NCBI RefSeq assembly: GCF_000283155.1
Contig: NW_004454178.1
Coordinates: 737,888 to 801,887 of the forward strand
DNA from: Ceratotherium simum simum
Taxonomy: Eukaryota; Chordata; Mammalia; Perissodactyla; Rhinocerotidae
Reading direction: 5' to 3'
DNA length: 64,000 nucleotides
A model generated the notes under the pieces. It did no database searches, had not been told where the DNA came from, and worked only from the letters and a program-made list of their open reading frames with translations. The position numbers were made by a program, and so were the translations under genes. Positions 10,474 through 20,370 of this stretch are shown here, one piece after another (positions within the stretch are counted from its first letter, which is position 1; the number at the start of each line of letters is the position of its first letter).

Positions 10474-12845
10474 AATGGATATAAATGCTAACTTTTAAAT
10501 ACTGTGATCATATCAGCCCTGGGTGTCAGGAGAAGGTCTGAGTTTCTGGGCACCATTTTTTCTTGACACCACACACTAAATTCAAATATGATATTGGAAA
10601 TTATATAAAAATTATTTTCCACTTTTTACAGCCCTGAATCTGCCATCTCTGCAGATATGCCCAGAGTCTGCCAACCTTTTTGTAAATGACTTCATTGAGT
10701 GGATTAGCTACTAATTTTTTTTAAACCTAGAATAGTAAATATTTGGAATTTGATGACACTAGTTTTCCAAAAACCCCTAGCAAATAAATGACGATTATTT
10801 CTAAATCTGTTCTTAAAAATACAGAGATCAGTGCCTAAGAAATGCCATTTCTTAGACATAAAACAGTTAAAAAACAATTGGTATGTTTTATAGCAAAATA
10901 ACCAAATGATATGAGTAAGTTATGTTGAGAGAATAAACCAAAGGAGCAACTTCCGTATTATAAAATTTCCCAGCGTGCGGATGACTATCAATTCATGGAA
11001 GGCTAATCTGTAGGCAGTGACTGTTGCTGAGTTCAGGAGGGTTCTTCCAAAGCCAGTCCATTTCAGAATGGACTGATCCTTGGAGTGACTTGAGTTAGGG
11101 ACAAAGATAATCATGCCTCTGGAAAGGGTATCGTGGCTAATTATATAGACCTTACGCCTCAAAGCTCCAACCCTTCTAACTAAAGCTTCACTAGGGTATC
11201 AGAAGAATCACAGGAAGATTAACTTTGGAAATTCCATTAAATTTGTCCACTAAACTTGATTGTCCTTTCAAAAAACAAATATTCACATGGAATTCTGTAT
11301 AGTTCAAGACTACATATATAGCTTTGTCCAAACTCTTAATTTCTACATTAATTTACAGTTTCTTTTTCTTTTTTCCTGCCTGAAGAAAGTCTGGGAAAAA
11401 AAATCTTCACTATAGTAACTGATTAGTTCCATTTCCTGCAATATTTCTTTTCTTGTGGTTGCTGGTTTCCAGCCAATTCTATTTTTGCATTTATTTTCTC
11501 CATTACATTCCATTTTCTTTTCTGAGTAGAAGAATTTTTTGTGTTTTTCATTTTGTCAAAATGGAATTCTTCTCATGTCATGTCACGATGTTGATATTTT
11601 CAGAGCTTAAAAAGCAAAGCCATGCAGAGGAGATTTCTACATAATTAAACATACCGTGGGCTTTTAGAAAAGATCTGATAATTCAGAAAGTATTCCGACC
11701 ATCAGTGGGTTGGGAATGCCCAATCACTTTTCTCATAAGTCCTATGTTTTTGAGTGTAGCTGTCAGCTTGATGCAGCTGTGGTTTAAAAGAGGAAACTAG
11801 GAGTTTAGGAAGTGACCTCATGAGAATGCAGAAAATGAAGAGATTAAATAATAATAATATACAAAGACAGACAGCTTATTTCATTCTCTGAGTGCATGAT
11901 AATTCTGAAAGTGGAGGGAATTCAGCTTAAAGAATATGCAGATGGGTGTGCACGTATGAGCACATGGAGAGAGTACTGGAGTGAGACTTTTCTCAGTCTG
12001 TTCTTTTGTTTCTTTTCTATTTTTATTCCTTTTCTTTTTTGGGTACGTGTTTAGAGCACTCTAGATTTATTTGGGTAAGATATATGAGCATTTGTAGTTC
12101 AGGATGTAAGCATTTATGAATTTAAAGGGGCTAGGACTCTGCCTTGGAGCAAATCCTTATTCTTCTGCCTCTATACTGTATGTTGAAAAATAACCAAGAA
12201 GTTACCTTAGAATTTGTAGAATTACCTCCTAATTGAGCTGTCGGTGCTAGACGTTTTCAGAAATGTTGGCTGAGCTAAGTCCTGACTGTTTTCTGCCCCT
12301 TTCAACCTGAAGGTGAAAGAAGGAAGTGTTGCTGTGGGGAGAACTGTAACTCAATCAGACGGGATTCCTGTGTTCTGATCACGGTCATTGTGTGTTGAAA
12401 CAGTTTCATTTCAGACCTTAAATATAAAAAGTGCAAACCTGTTTCCTAAGCCTGACCCTCCACAGCACAGCTATGGATGGGATATAGTGAGGAATCTGTG
12501 AAGCTGACAAATACCTTCTCTTCTCTCCCAGACCTGCTTACACTACAGCCGTGAATGTCTCAGTAGCTAGACGTCAGGCTGGAGGGCTCTCGTGCGTTCT
12601 GCACCCTCACTATCTGGAGTTCTCTGTACCAATCCCGGCGTCTGGGGAATGTGTAATTGCCACGGTTACCAGTTGGAATTGTCTCCGTGTCTCTCGGCAG
12701 CTCTCATGTCTGATGTCTGGTGGGCATCCTTCCACATCACCCCCTGCAACAAATGAGCGCTTAAATCCAATCTCCCCCACCCTGGATTTTTTATCCATAG
12801 CACGTATACGTTCTAGATGTATCTGTTTTGTCTTATATTTATTTG
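10474..12845. other. No gene seen; AT-rich sequence
   Basis: No exon, RNA gene or confident repeat. The segment 12530-12830 is GC-richer and open in several frames without recognisable product. It leads into an L2 3' end and may be its upstream part. Confidence 0.4.
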
Positions 12846-12859
12846 TGTGATTATTTATT

Positions 12860-12988
12860 TTTTATTTCCCCTAACTAGAATGTTCAGGAGAGCAGGAGTG
12901 TTTTCCTTTTTGATTATGATGAGTCCCTAACCCCCAGCCCAGTTTTTGGCGCATATTACATGCTCAGTAACTGTTTGTTGGATGAATA
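12860..12988 (+). mobile_element. L2 LINE 3' end, sense
   Basis: 'ctagaatgttcaggagagcag', a 'tttttggcgcatattacatg' phrase and 'ctcagtaactgtttgttgg' then 'atgaataag' follow the L2 3' terminus order (average daily-stock phrase through the TGAATGAATGA-like tip). Confidence 0.7.
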
Positions 12989-13280
12989 AGTCTGGTTGCC
13001 ATCTTCACGCGTCCACTGATGTCCACTGGTCTTTGGTCTCCCCCTCACACACATGCCCTCTGCCTCTCTTCTCTTTGCCTCTCTTCTCTTTCTCTCCACT
13101 TCCCACAATTCCCATCCTCAGTAGCTTTCTTCAGTGTGGTGAGGTTACCCACGTGATTGAGGAACCATCTCTTCTAGATCTTTCTCAGGTGCTTAATGTG
13201 CCACCGTCTGTGGCTGTGCCCTGCTAGAGGTGAAGGTTGAGCTCCTCTTTGGCTTCCGTACGCTCTTCCTTGATGTGGGA

Positions 13281-13458
13281 CACTGGTTCTCAAAGTGTAT
13301 TTCCTGGACCAGCAGCGTCAGCATCATCTGGAAACTTGTTAGAGATGCAGATTCTGGGCCTGCCCAGACCTGCTGAGTCAGAAATGTGTGGATGCAGGCC
13401 AACAACCTTTTCAGCAGGCTCTCCAAGTGGTTCTGAAGCTGACGTTTGAGAGCCAGTG
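13281..13458. mobile_element. MER5A-like hAT-Charlie MITE
   Basis: Terminal inverted repeats are visible: 'cactggttctcaaa' at 13281-13294, and 'tttgagagccagtg' at 13445-13458, whose reverse complement differs at one base. The interior keeps MER5 phrases such as 'cctggaccagcagcgtcagc' and 'agaaatgtgtggatgcagg'. It is a non-autonomous DNA transposon with no coding capacity. I could not see a perfect 8-bp target duplication. Confidence 0.8.
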
Positions 13459-13606
13459 AGGGCACACAGGTTGCATCCCTGACTTTGTTGTGAACTTTTC
13501 AAAAACCCCGTAATTTCTCTGGGTTCATTTCTTCAGGGGCTCCATAAGGACTCATTATACTCAATTCTCTGTCTAGGTTAATACAGCGGCTTAAAATTTA
13601 TGTACT

Positions 13607-13816
13607 GGGGCCAGTCCCGTGGCATAGTAGTTAAGTTCGCACGCTCTGCTTCGGCAGTCTGGGGTTCACCATTTCAGATCCTGGGCATGGACCTACACAC
13701 AAGCCATCAAGCCATGCTGTGGTGGCGTCCCATATACAAAATAGAGGAAGATGGGCACGGATGTTAGCTCAGGAACAATCTTCCTCACCAAAAAAAAAAA
13801 AATATATATATATATA
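13607..13816 (+). mobile_element. ERE2-type SINE, sense, with 9-bp target-site duplication
   Basis: Starts 'ggggccagtcccgtggcat'. The box B is degraded ('atttcagatcc'). The body carries 'gccatgctgtggtggcgtcc' and a single 'gatgttagctcagg' module. The A tail grades into a (TA)n run at about 13801-13816. 'ttatgtact' is duplicated at 13598-13606 and 13817-13825. Confidence 0.92.
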
Positions 13817-13826
13817 TTATGTACTA

Positions 13827-15543
13827 AATTGTGGGTATGGTGGATAGAATCTATTATATTATGTACCTTTGTCAAATTTTGCTATCTACAAGAAGCTATC
13901 ACTTTTTTTGCCTAAAAAATATCCAAATTCAAGTTTCTAGAAGACTGACTGTAATTCCTAATCCCTTTTTATCTGCCTGCTTCCTCCATCCTCCAAAAAC
14001 CTCCCCCTCCTGGCATATGTAAATTTGACTCCAGAACCTGCTGCAGGTGAGCCATAGATCTTCAGGGAAAATATTCAAATAACTAATTGGGTCTAAGCTT
14101 AAAAAATAAAATACTTTAGAACAAGCGATGTTACACAGATATTATATATATTTTTCCTGAAATTTTATGTAATTCTGTTTTAGAGAAAGATAGGAATAAT
14201 TGCCCATTTTTTAATTTTTATGTATTAAGTCTGGTTTAATTTATAAGATAAATACAATATTGCATTTTTTTAAATTAAAACTGCTTCTGTCATTTATGAG
14301 AAGATTTATTGGAGGCCACATTTCACTTGAAATTTGATGATAATTTGGTTAACATATTGGCAGTTCAGTCTTTTGCATGCTTGGCTTCCAGACCTTTTGC
14401 TGTGGCTAAAACAGCACAAGGATTAGGGCTGTCCCTCGAAAAAAGAGGGTAGCTGAAGCCAGGTCATCTTAGGACCTGCAGATCATCAGTCAATTTTTTT
14501 TCACACTTTTAAAAGTGAAATCACATCTCTAGCCTCTCTTTCTGGGGAAGATCAATGAATTGTGGTTCCTTAAGAATCTTTGTGTCTGAACTAAGAATAA
14601 GGAGGTGCTATTTGTCCTTCGAAATGGAGTTTGCCTGGTCCAGATGAGCACTAACGAGGGGTCAGGGGTTGTAGCTAGGACCGTGGGGATGTGAGTGAAG
14701 CAGCAGCTGGTGTCCAAGGTGGAGAGAATATCAAAACGTCCTTAGTTGCAGTGTTAGAGCCACAAAGGCATGGCATTTTGAAGGGAAACAAGCAAGTTTT
14801 AGAAGACCAAAACTCTATTACCAAGATTATAGTTAATTAGCAGGACATTCGGTCCAAACCGACTTGTAGTCAACGTATTGCACACTGACCAAACTGAGTA
14901 AGTAAACTTCTCAGGAACTATTGTATGTGTGCTCTGATAAAGAGATAGTAATTGAACCCTGGGGATGAGGGACATTGCCTGGTGGAGGGAGAAAAAGCCT
15001 ACATCTCCTATGAACATCATGGATGTTACCATTAAGTCCGTTAAAATAGCTCTTCAAGAAAAAAATATGGGTCTGATAATCAGGAATGTTATTTATTAGT
15101 GTATCCAGTCTTCTAATGACAGCGTCCCCTAAAATCCCTTTTTAATTGTTCTAAAAATAGAATTCAATTTGAAATAAGTAGGAGGCAAGCAGATTCCCAG
15201 TGCCTAAAGGGTATTAGCAAGATGAAAAATGCTCCAGGGAGAAGCAATAAATACTATGAGCAAATATATATGTCACTAACAACTTATAAGCTATTGATTT
15301 CTCATTTTAACCATAAACTTTCATTGTTCTCCTCTGTATCCTAGACCAGTTACTCCCTTCTGGACTGCTGAAGTAATTTGTTAGCATTACATGTGGCTTA
15401 ACTTTATTCTTTTTTTCTTTTCCATTGGCGACTGTAGAAGGAAAGCAAATCCAATCATTCTACAATTGTTGAGAGCAGTTTTTCTTAGGTATATTTAATT
15501 TTGACTAGATCTAGGAGAGAATGACAAAAAAACTCTGAAGAAT
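13827..15543. other. No gene seen; AT-rich sequence
   Basis: No recognised repeat, exon or RNA gene. Short open frames only. Confidence 0.4.
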
Positions 15544-15617
15544 ATTTGTCAGTATGGTTTAAAATGGTTTTCAAAACTTGTTATCCTAACTAAATTCTAA
15601 AATTTGAAATAACATTA
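15544..15617. repeat. Sister sequence A of an unnamed ~75-bp repeat
   Basis: Closely resembles 17185-17260 in the same orientation. Shared blocks include 'tatggtttaaaatg', 'cttgttatc' (ttgttatc) and 'aactaaattct', followed by 'aaatttga'. By eye roughly six of seven bases agree. Similarity stops abruptly on both sides. Confidence 0.7.
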
Positions 15618-15619
15618 AC

Positions 15620-16240
15620 GTAAGCCAGTCCACATTTGGCATCGTGCTCCATTATCATTGAGGACCAGATGTGCTGTGTTCTGCCCTGCCAAGCTCAGCT
15701 TGCAGCTTCCATTTTGTGTACAAGATGGCTGCTCCCGCGCCTGCTGTCTCATCACATAGACATCCACATAGCAGGAAGGGAACGAGCAGGGGAAGGGCAC
15801 AGTCCCACCCTTTACACACACCTCTTGTGCTCAGTTCCCGTTGACCAGAGCTTAGTTATTTGGTCATACTTTGCTATTGAGACGAAATGTGGCCTTTATT
15901 CAGAATAAACATGTGCCCAACTAACGTTTGAGGATTCTTTTGCCAAAGAGGAAGGGAACAATGGATAATGCAGGACAATTTGTAGCCTCTGCCACGCTAG
16001 AATTAGCTCTGTTTATTTTGTTAATCAGAGGAGGAAGTGCAGATGGTTAGGGTTGCAGTGAATGTTCACTGTTCAGTTACATGATTTTAGGACAAATATA
16101 GACGCGAAATTAAATATTCCTAGGAAATTGTGTAATTTGAGATCTTAAAATTGCCTGCTATTAATGAGGCTGAGTATTTTTCTCAGCTTGAATTAAATCA
16201 TAAATCCTAGTAATTGGTGTTGATAAGAGGACAAACATTT
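15620..16240. other. No gene; possible old unnamed repeat
   Basis: The part 15690-15910 includes 'caagatggctgctcc', 'cttgtgctcagttcccgttg' and 'ccagagcttagttatttgg'. This style recalls old mammalian DNA or LTR repeats, but I cannot name one. An open frame of 90 codons here has no recognisable product. Confidence 0.3.
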
Positions 16241-16244
16241 ATGA

Positions 16245-16470
16245 AGCTCCAGTCAGCGTGCTAGGTTTCTGATACATATTATCATCTTTTTCTTTATAAC
16301 CATCCAGTAATATAGGTATTCACCTTCTTTTATAGTTGAAGAATCTGAGGATTACAAGAATTAACTTGTTCAAGGTCACATAGATGATAAGAAATGGAGT
16401 TGGATTTTAGCCCATGTCTGTATGATTCCACAGTACGTGTTCCCACCGTATTGTTCTGTATTCTAGTAGC
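16245..16470 (-). mobile_element. MIR SINE, antisense
   Basis: Antisense MIR order: 'gtgctaggtttctgatac', 'attatcatctttttc', 'gttgaagaatctgaggatt', 'cttgttcaaggtcacatag', then 'ggattttagcccatgtctg'. Confidence 0.78.
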
Positions 16471-17184
16471 TTCTCAGTGTTGCTGGCACTGTGTTTGATT
16501 TGTTTCATGCATCTGTAGATCTTCCTTGTTAGGGATAGTACCTGTAGCTACTGACTGAATGAAGGAAATACTGAATCCACTATTTTTACTGATGCTGTGA
16601 AATATTTTTTTTTCGTTTGTAGACAATCCAAAGCCATATAGTGCCTTTGCTATGTTTAATTTGTTTAATTTCTGATCAAATCCAGGTAATGGCTAAAATT
16701 TTATTGAGCAAACTCGGTGACATGAATGATAAGTGGGAAATTCCAAATAGTTTTTTTCTATTTGGAGAGATAGAAACAGATTAATAGGAAAGAAATGATA
16801 ATGTCCTTTTGTTTGTTTCTGAATTCTTAATGTCCCTGTCTCCTCATGTTGTGGGCGCATTTTGTCTGTATTCTGTGACCCAAAACATTTGCTCTTTCTC
16901 TTTCAAAATTTTTCCCTCATCATTTAATAACGTGGCTTTTAAAGCCCTTTAGTTTACGAACGCATGTCTAGTGCCATTGAGTGATGATTACATTTGAGCA
17001 CTACAGTAAAGAAAATGCAAACAGTGCTTTTATGAGCCTGAGATAGACTTTCATGAAATGAGTTATAAAATAAGTAAATATGTGTTTGGCATATTTATGG
17101 ATATTAGGCTTGAGAATGTTGAGACAGAAGTTGAATAAAATTTGTCTTCAATACTCTTGAGTTTACTGGTTGGCTAATATGACT

Positions 17185-17260
17185 TATTTGTCATTATGGT
17201 TTAAAATGCTTTTTAAAATTTGTTATCTTAACTAAATTCTGAAATTTGAATAATAAAATT
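17185..17260. repeat. Sister sequence B of an unnamed ~75-bp repeat
   Basis: Direct-orientation partner of 15544-15617, about 1.64 kb downstream. The flanks are unrelated, so this is either two fragments of one old interspersed family or a local copy event. Confidence 0.7.
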
Positions 17261-17609
17261 AGCAATATATGGATCGCTGGTTTAAACTATTTTTGCAGAC
17301 AATTCCTCTTTCTGTTTTTAATGCTAAATTGAAGTGAGTTTAATTATCCAGGTAGAAACAGTTTTGGTCATTAACCAAATTAGGATCCTCTCATGCAACC
17401 AATCTTAGGCTCCTAAGGGAAGGGTCTTATTGAGAAGAAAGTGTCTTTAAACAATGTCATTCTTTTCTAAAATGTACATGTTGATTGTTTCCTTCATTTG
17501 GCTAATTAGAAAATGGGAGCCCTTGGTATGACTTGAGCTAGACTATGCTCTAGGGTTTATTTATTTCATATGAGCTCTTCATCATCATCATTTTCTTCAT
17601 CATCATGCC

Positions 17610-17812
17610 TAATTTTCACCGAGTGCTAAGCCCTTACCGTGTGTTATTTCACTAGATAATATTATTATCCCCATTTTAGAGATGATGTAACTGAGATTTA
17701 GTAAAGTTAGACAATTTTCCCATGGTCTCACAGCCTGTAACTGACTGTGCCTGGATTCAAGAGGAGACAGTCTGAACTCTGGAGCCTGCCGTCTAAACCG
17801 TGCTCTGACGCC
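17610..17812 (-). mobile_element. MIR SINE, antisense
   Basis: 'cgagtgctaagcccttaccg', 'tattatccccattttagag', 'gatgatgtaactgag', 'catggtctcacagcctgtaa' and 'gtgcctggattcaag' follow the reverse of the MIR consensus almost throughout. Confidence 0.85.
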
Positions 17813-18098
17813 CGTAGACAGCAGCTCACAGAGTCTTAAATCTGGAACTGGCCACGTTTGGACGGCCTCTTCTGGTGCTTTCTCCCTACATCTTCTGTCT
17901 CCATTTTTAGCTGGCCCCCTGGGATTCTGGGTCACAAAAGCACATCCTGCACGGAAGTGGAGGTGGACTAGATCTGCAGGCTTTTTTCATTTGCCATTTT
18001 GATTCAGTTGGTTGATTGTTTTAATTGACCAGCAGGTTTGATGGAGTTTTCACCGGTGGATCAAGTGGTGATTTTAATGTACCTTGAAAACTAGGCTT

Positions 18099-18349
18099 GG
18101 GGCCAGCCTGGTGGCGCAGCAGTTAAGTGCATGCGCTCCGCTTCGGCGGCCCGGGATTCACAGGTTCAGATCCCAGGTGTGCACCGACAAACCGCTTGTC
18201 AGGCCATGCTGTGGTGGCGTCCCATATAAAGTGGAGGAAGATGGGCACAGATGTCAGCCCAGGGCCAGTCTTCCTCAGCAAAAAGAGGAGGATTGGCATC
18301 GGATGTTAGCTCAGGGCTGATCTTCCTCACAAAAAACGAAAACAAAAGC
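18099..18349 (+). mobile_element. ERE2-type SINE, sense, with 12-bp target-site duplication
   Basis: Starts 'ggggccagcctggtggcgc'. Box B is 'ggttcagatccc' (CpG decayed). The body has 'gccatgctgtggtggcgtcc', then two tail modules with 'cagcccagggccagtcttcc' and 'gttagctcagggctgatc'. 'aaaactaggctt' flanks it at 18087-18098 and 18350-18361. Confidence 0.94.
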
Positions 18350-18361
18350 AAAACTAGGCTT

Positions 18362-19280
18362 AACCTGCTCTCTGTGAACTCATGAAACAGCTGAAGTTTG
18401 CCCACCTCTCCCCCTTCCCCTGACACACGACCCTTCCCCTTTCAGACTTTTTTTCCGTCCCGGGGTTCCCCACTGCACTCTGTGCGCACGGCCCCTTTTT
18501 ACCACTTCAAAACCGAGTCTTGTAAAATGAGTGCAGCTTTACTTTCACATTGTTCTTCCCCACTGCCCCCACCTCCCTAGTCAAGATATGTTTTAAAATA
18601 TGTTTCTTCTGGTTTCTAATTGTTGTGTTTTCGCTGTGGAAATTTTAGAAAGTACAGTACGGTATAAAGAAGCAAAAAGGAACATAGAGCCCTGACTCTG
18701 CCACCCAGATGCTGCTACAGTACACATTTTGGCAAATTCCCCCTGGTCTTCTTTTGTATGAAAAGTTTCTAAAGCATGAGGAATTATTTTGTTAATAGGA
18801 TACAGCCCTTTAAAACAAAGGCCCGATTGTCAGGGTTTACTTCCAGTTCAGACGAGACAGAAGTTTCTGGTCGTTCTGGGGGGTCAGTGAGGATGTAGTG
18901 CCGCCCTCCAGGGGAGGACAGGGAGTTACTCACAGGTCAGGACCATTCCTGAGAGAAGTGGGGTGAGACAGGGTGAGGGGAGCCAGGCCAGGGAAGAGAG
19001 GTCTTTCTAGGAATTCTGTTAACACAGGAGGGTGGAGGCAGGGGCCTGGCCCAGCTGGAGGGAATGGGAGCTGAGTGCTGGTGGAAGGAACCAGCACATC
19101 CCCAGAGACCTGGGCTCCAAAGGGCCAGCCAGCTGCCTGGCTGCCCTAGGGGCTGTGCACAATCCCGAGAGAACCTGCCAGAGTGTGTGGAAACTCCACT
19201 TCAAAACGAAGGCCCAGTTGGCTGTTCCTGATGTGAGACCTTTTGTCAGTCTGCTGTTAATAACAGCTAACCTGTCCTGA
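18362..19280. other. No gene recognised; GC-richer non-repeat block
   Basis: Base composition rises around 18830-19240, with purine-rich runs and several open frames on both strands (e.g. 19032-19280). None has a recognisable product. No splice-bounded exon could be argued. Confidence 0.35.
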
Positions 19281-19284
19281 ATCG

Positions 19285-19500
19285 GTGTCCAGCACTGGCT
19301 GGTCTATTTCCTGTGTTATCTCATTTGGCCCTTACAGCAAGTCCTTTACTGTTAGGGTCTCCATTTTACAGATAAGGAGTCAGAGGCCTTGAGAAGTTGA
19401 TGGCTTTGCCCAAGGCCACTTGGATAAATAGAGGAATAGGGATTCCAGCCCAGGCGTTGTCTGACCCCAGAGTTCTTGCTCGTAACTACTACCGGCTCTG
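19285..19500 (-). mobile_element. MIR SINE, antisense
   Basis: 'gtgttatctcatttggccc', 'ctccattttacagataagg', 'cccaaggccacttggataa' and 'ggattccagcccaggcg' match the antisense MIR consensus through to the head at 'gtaactactaccgg'. Confidence 0.85.
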
Positions 19501-19726
19501 TGATTTAGTCTTCTGTCTGAGGCTCGTGGTGGTATTCTGATCGACTAGAAGAAGCAGGTGTGTGTGTATGTGTAGGGGAGCAGTCTTTTCTGCAGGTCCT
19601 CAGACTAATGTACAAAGGTAACATTGCTTAGCCCTTCTAAATTACTTTATAAAAATCTGATCTGTAAGTATGTCAGGTGTTCAAACTATCTCCTGACTTT
19701 GAAGTATTCTGGGCTCTTCTGTCAAC

Positions 19727-19975
19727 TTTTTTTTTTTTTTTTTTGGTGAACCTCAGTTTTATTCAGGTAGAACAGAGAATTATATAACAAGAATATCTTT
19801 CTCAATTGCCACAAATTCTACAATAGTTACAATTCAATATTTAAGTAAATTACGGTCTGAAATAGCAGTCATTTTAAAGCTAATCTGTAGCGACGTGAAG
19901 AAATGTCCATGAGATCGCAAGGTCGGGTACCCTGCCTTAAATTTTATTGAATAAAATACTTGTGTAGTCTATTAA
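19727..19975 (-). pseudogene. Probable retrocopied mRNA 3' end (unidentified parent)
   Basis: A T18 run (19727-19744) is followed 13 bases later by the reverse complement of AATAAA at 19758-19763, then about 200 bases of AT-rich sequence with no SINE or L1 resemblance. Read on the minus strand, this is a 3'UTR with a polyadenylation signal and poly-A tail, as left by L1-mediated retrocopying. No coding part is evident, so it would be 5'-truncated in the UTR. I could not find a clean target-site duplication or name the parent gene. Confidence 0.4.
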
Positions 19976-19989
19976 ATAGAATGCTTGCA

Positions 19990-20370
19990 TTTTATTTTTT
20001 TAAATAGCTTTTTTTGAAATATAATTCACATAACTAGACATTTCAAGTATACAACTCAGTGGTGTTTAGTTTATTCACGGGTATGTGGAACCATCACCAC
20101 AGTCACCTTTAGAATATTTTCATCATGTCAAAAAGAAATCCTGAATGCTTTAGTTATCACCTCCCCACCTGCCCCCACCCCCAGTCCTAAGCAACCGTTA
20201 ATCTACTTTCTGTCTCTTATAGATTTCCCTATTCTGGATTTTCATATGAATGGCATCATATAATATGTGGATTTTTGTGAGTGACTTCTTCCACTTAATA
20301 TTTTCTAAGTTCATCCGAGTTGTAACATGTACCCAGTTGTTCTTGGTATTATATTTTTTTTCTAAGGGTT
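19990..20370 (-). mobile_element. L1M-type LINE 3' end, antisense
   Basis: Antisense L1 3'UTR phrases in order: 'gaaatataattcacataac', 'acaactcagtggtgtttag', 'ggaaccatcaccacagtc', 'aatctactttctgtctct', 'tattctggattttcatatg' and 'tggcatcatataatatgtgg'. The T-rich left edge is the reverse of the A tail. It is 5'-truncated. Confidence 0.85.

Noticed and set aside
13083..13105. Repeated 'gcctctcttctcttt' pair as a possible array
   Set aside because: Only two copies in a pyrimidine-rich tract; simple low-complexity sequence.
17581..17605. (CAT)n-like runs as a possible CRISPR or regulatory array
   Set aside because: Short interrupted trinucleotide microsatellite, without spacers or symmetry.
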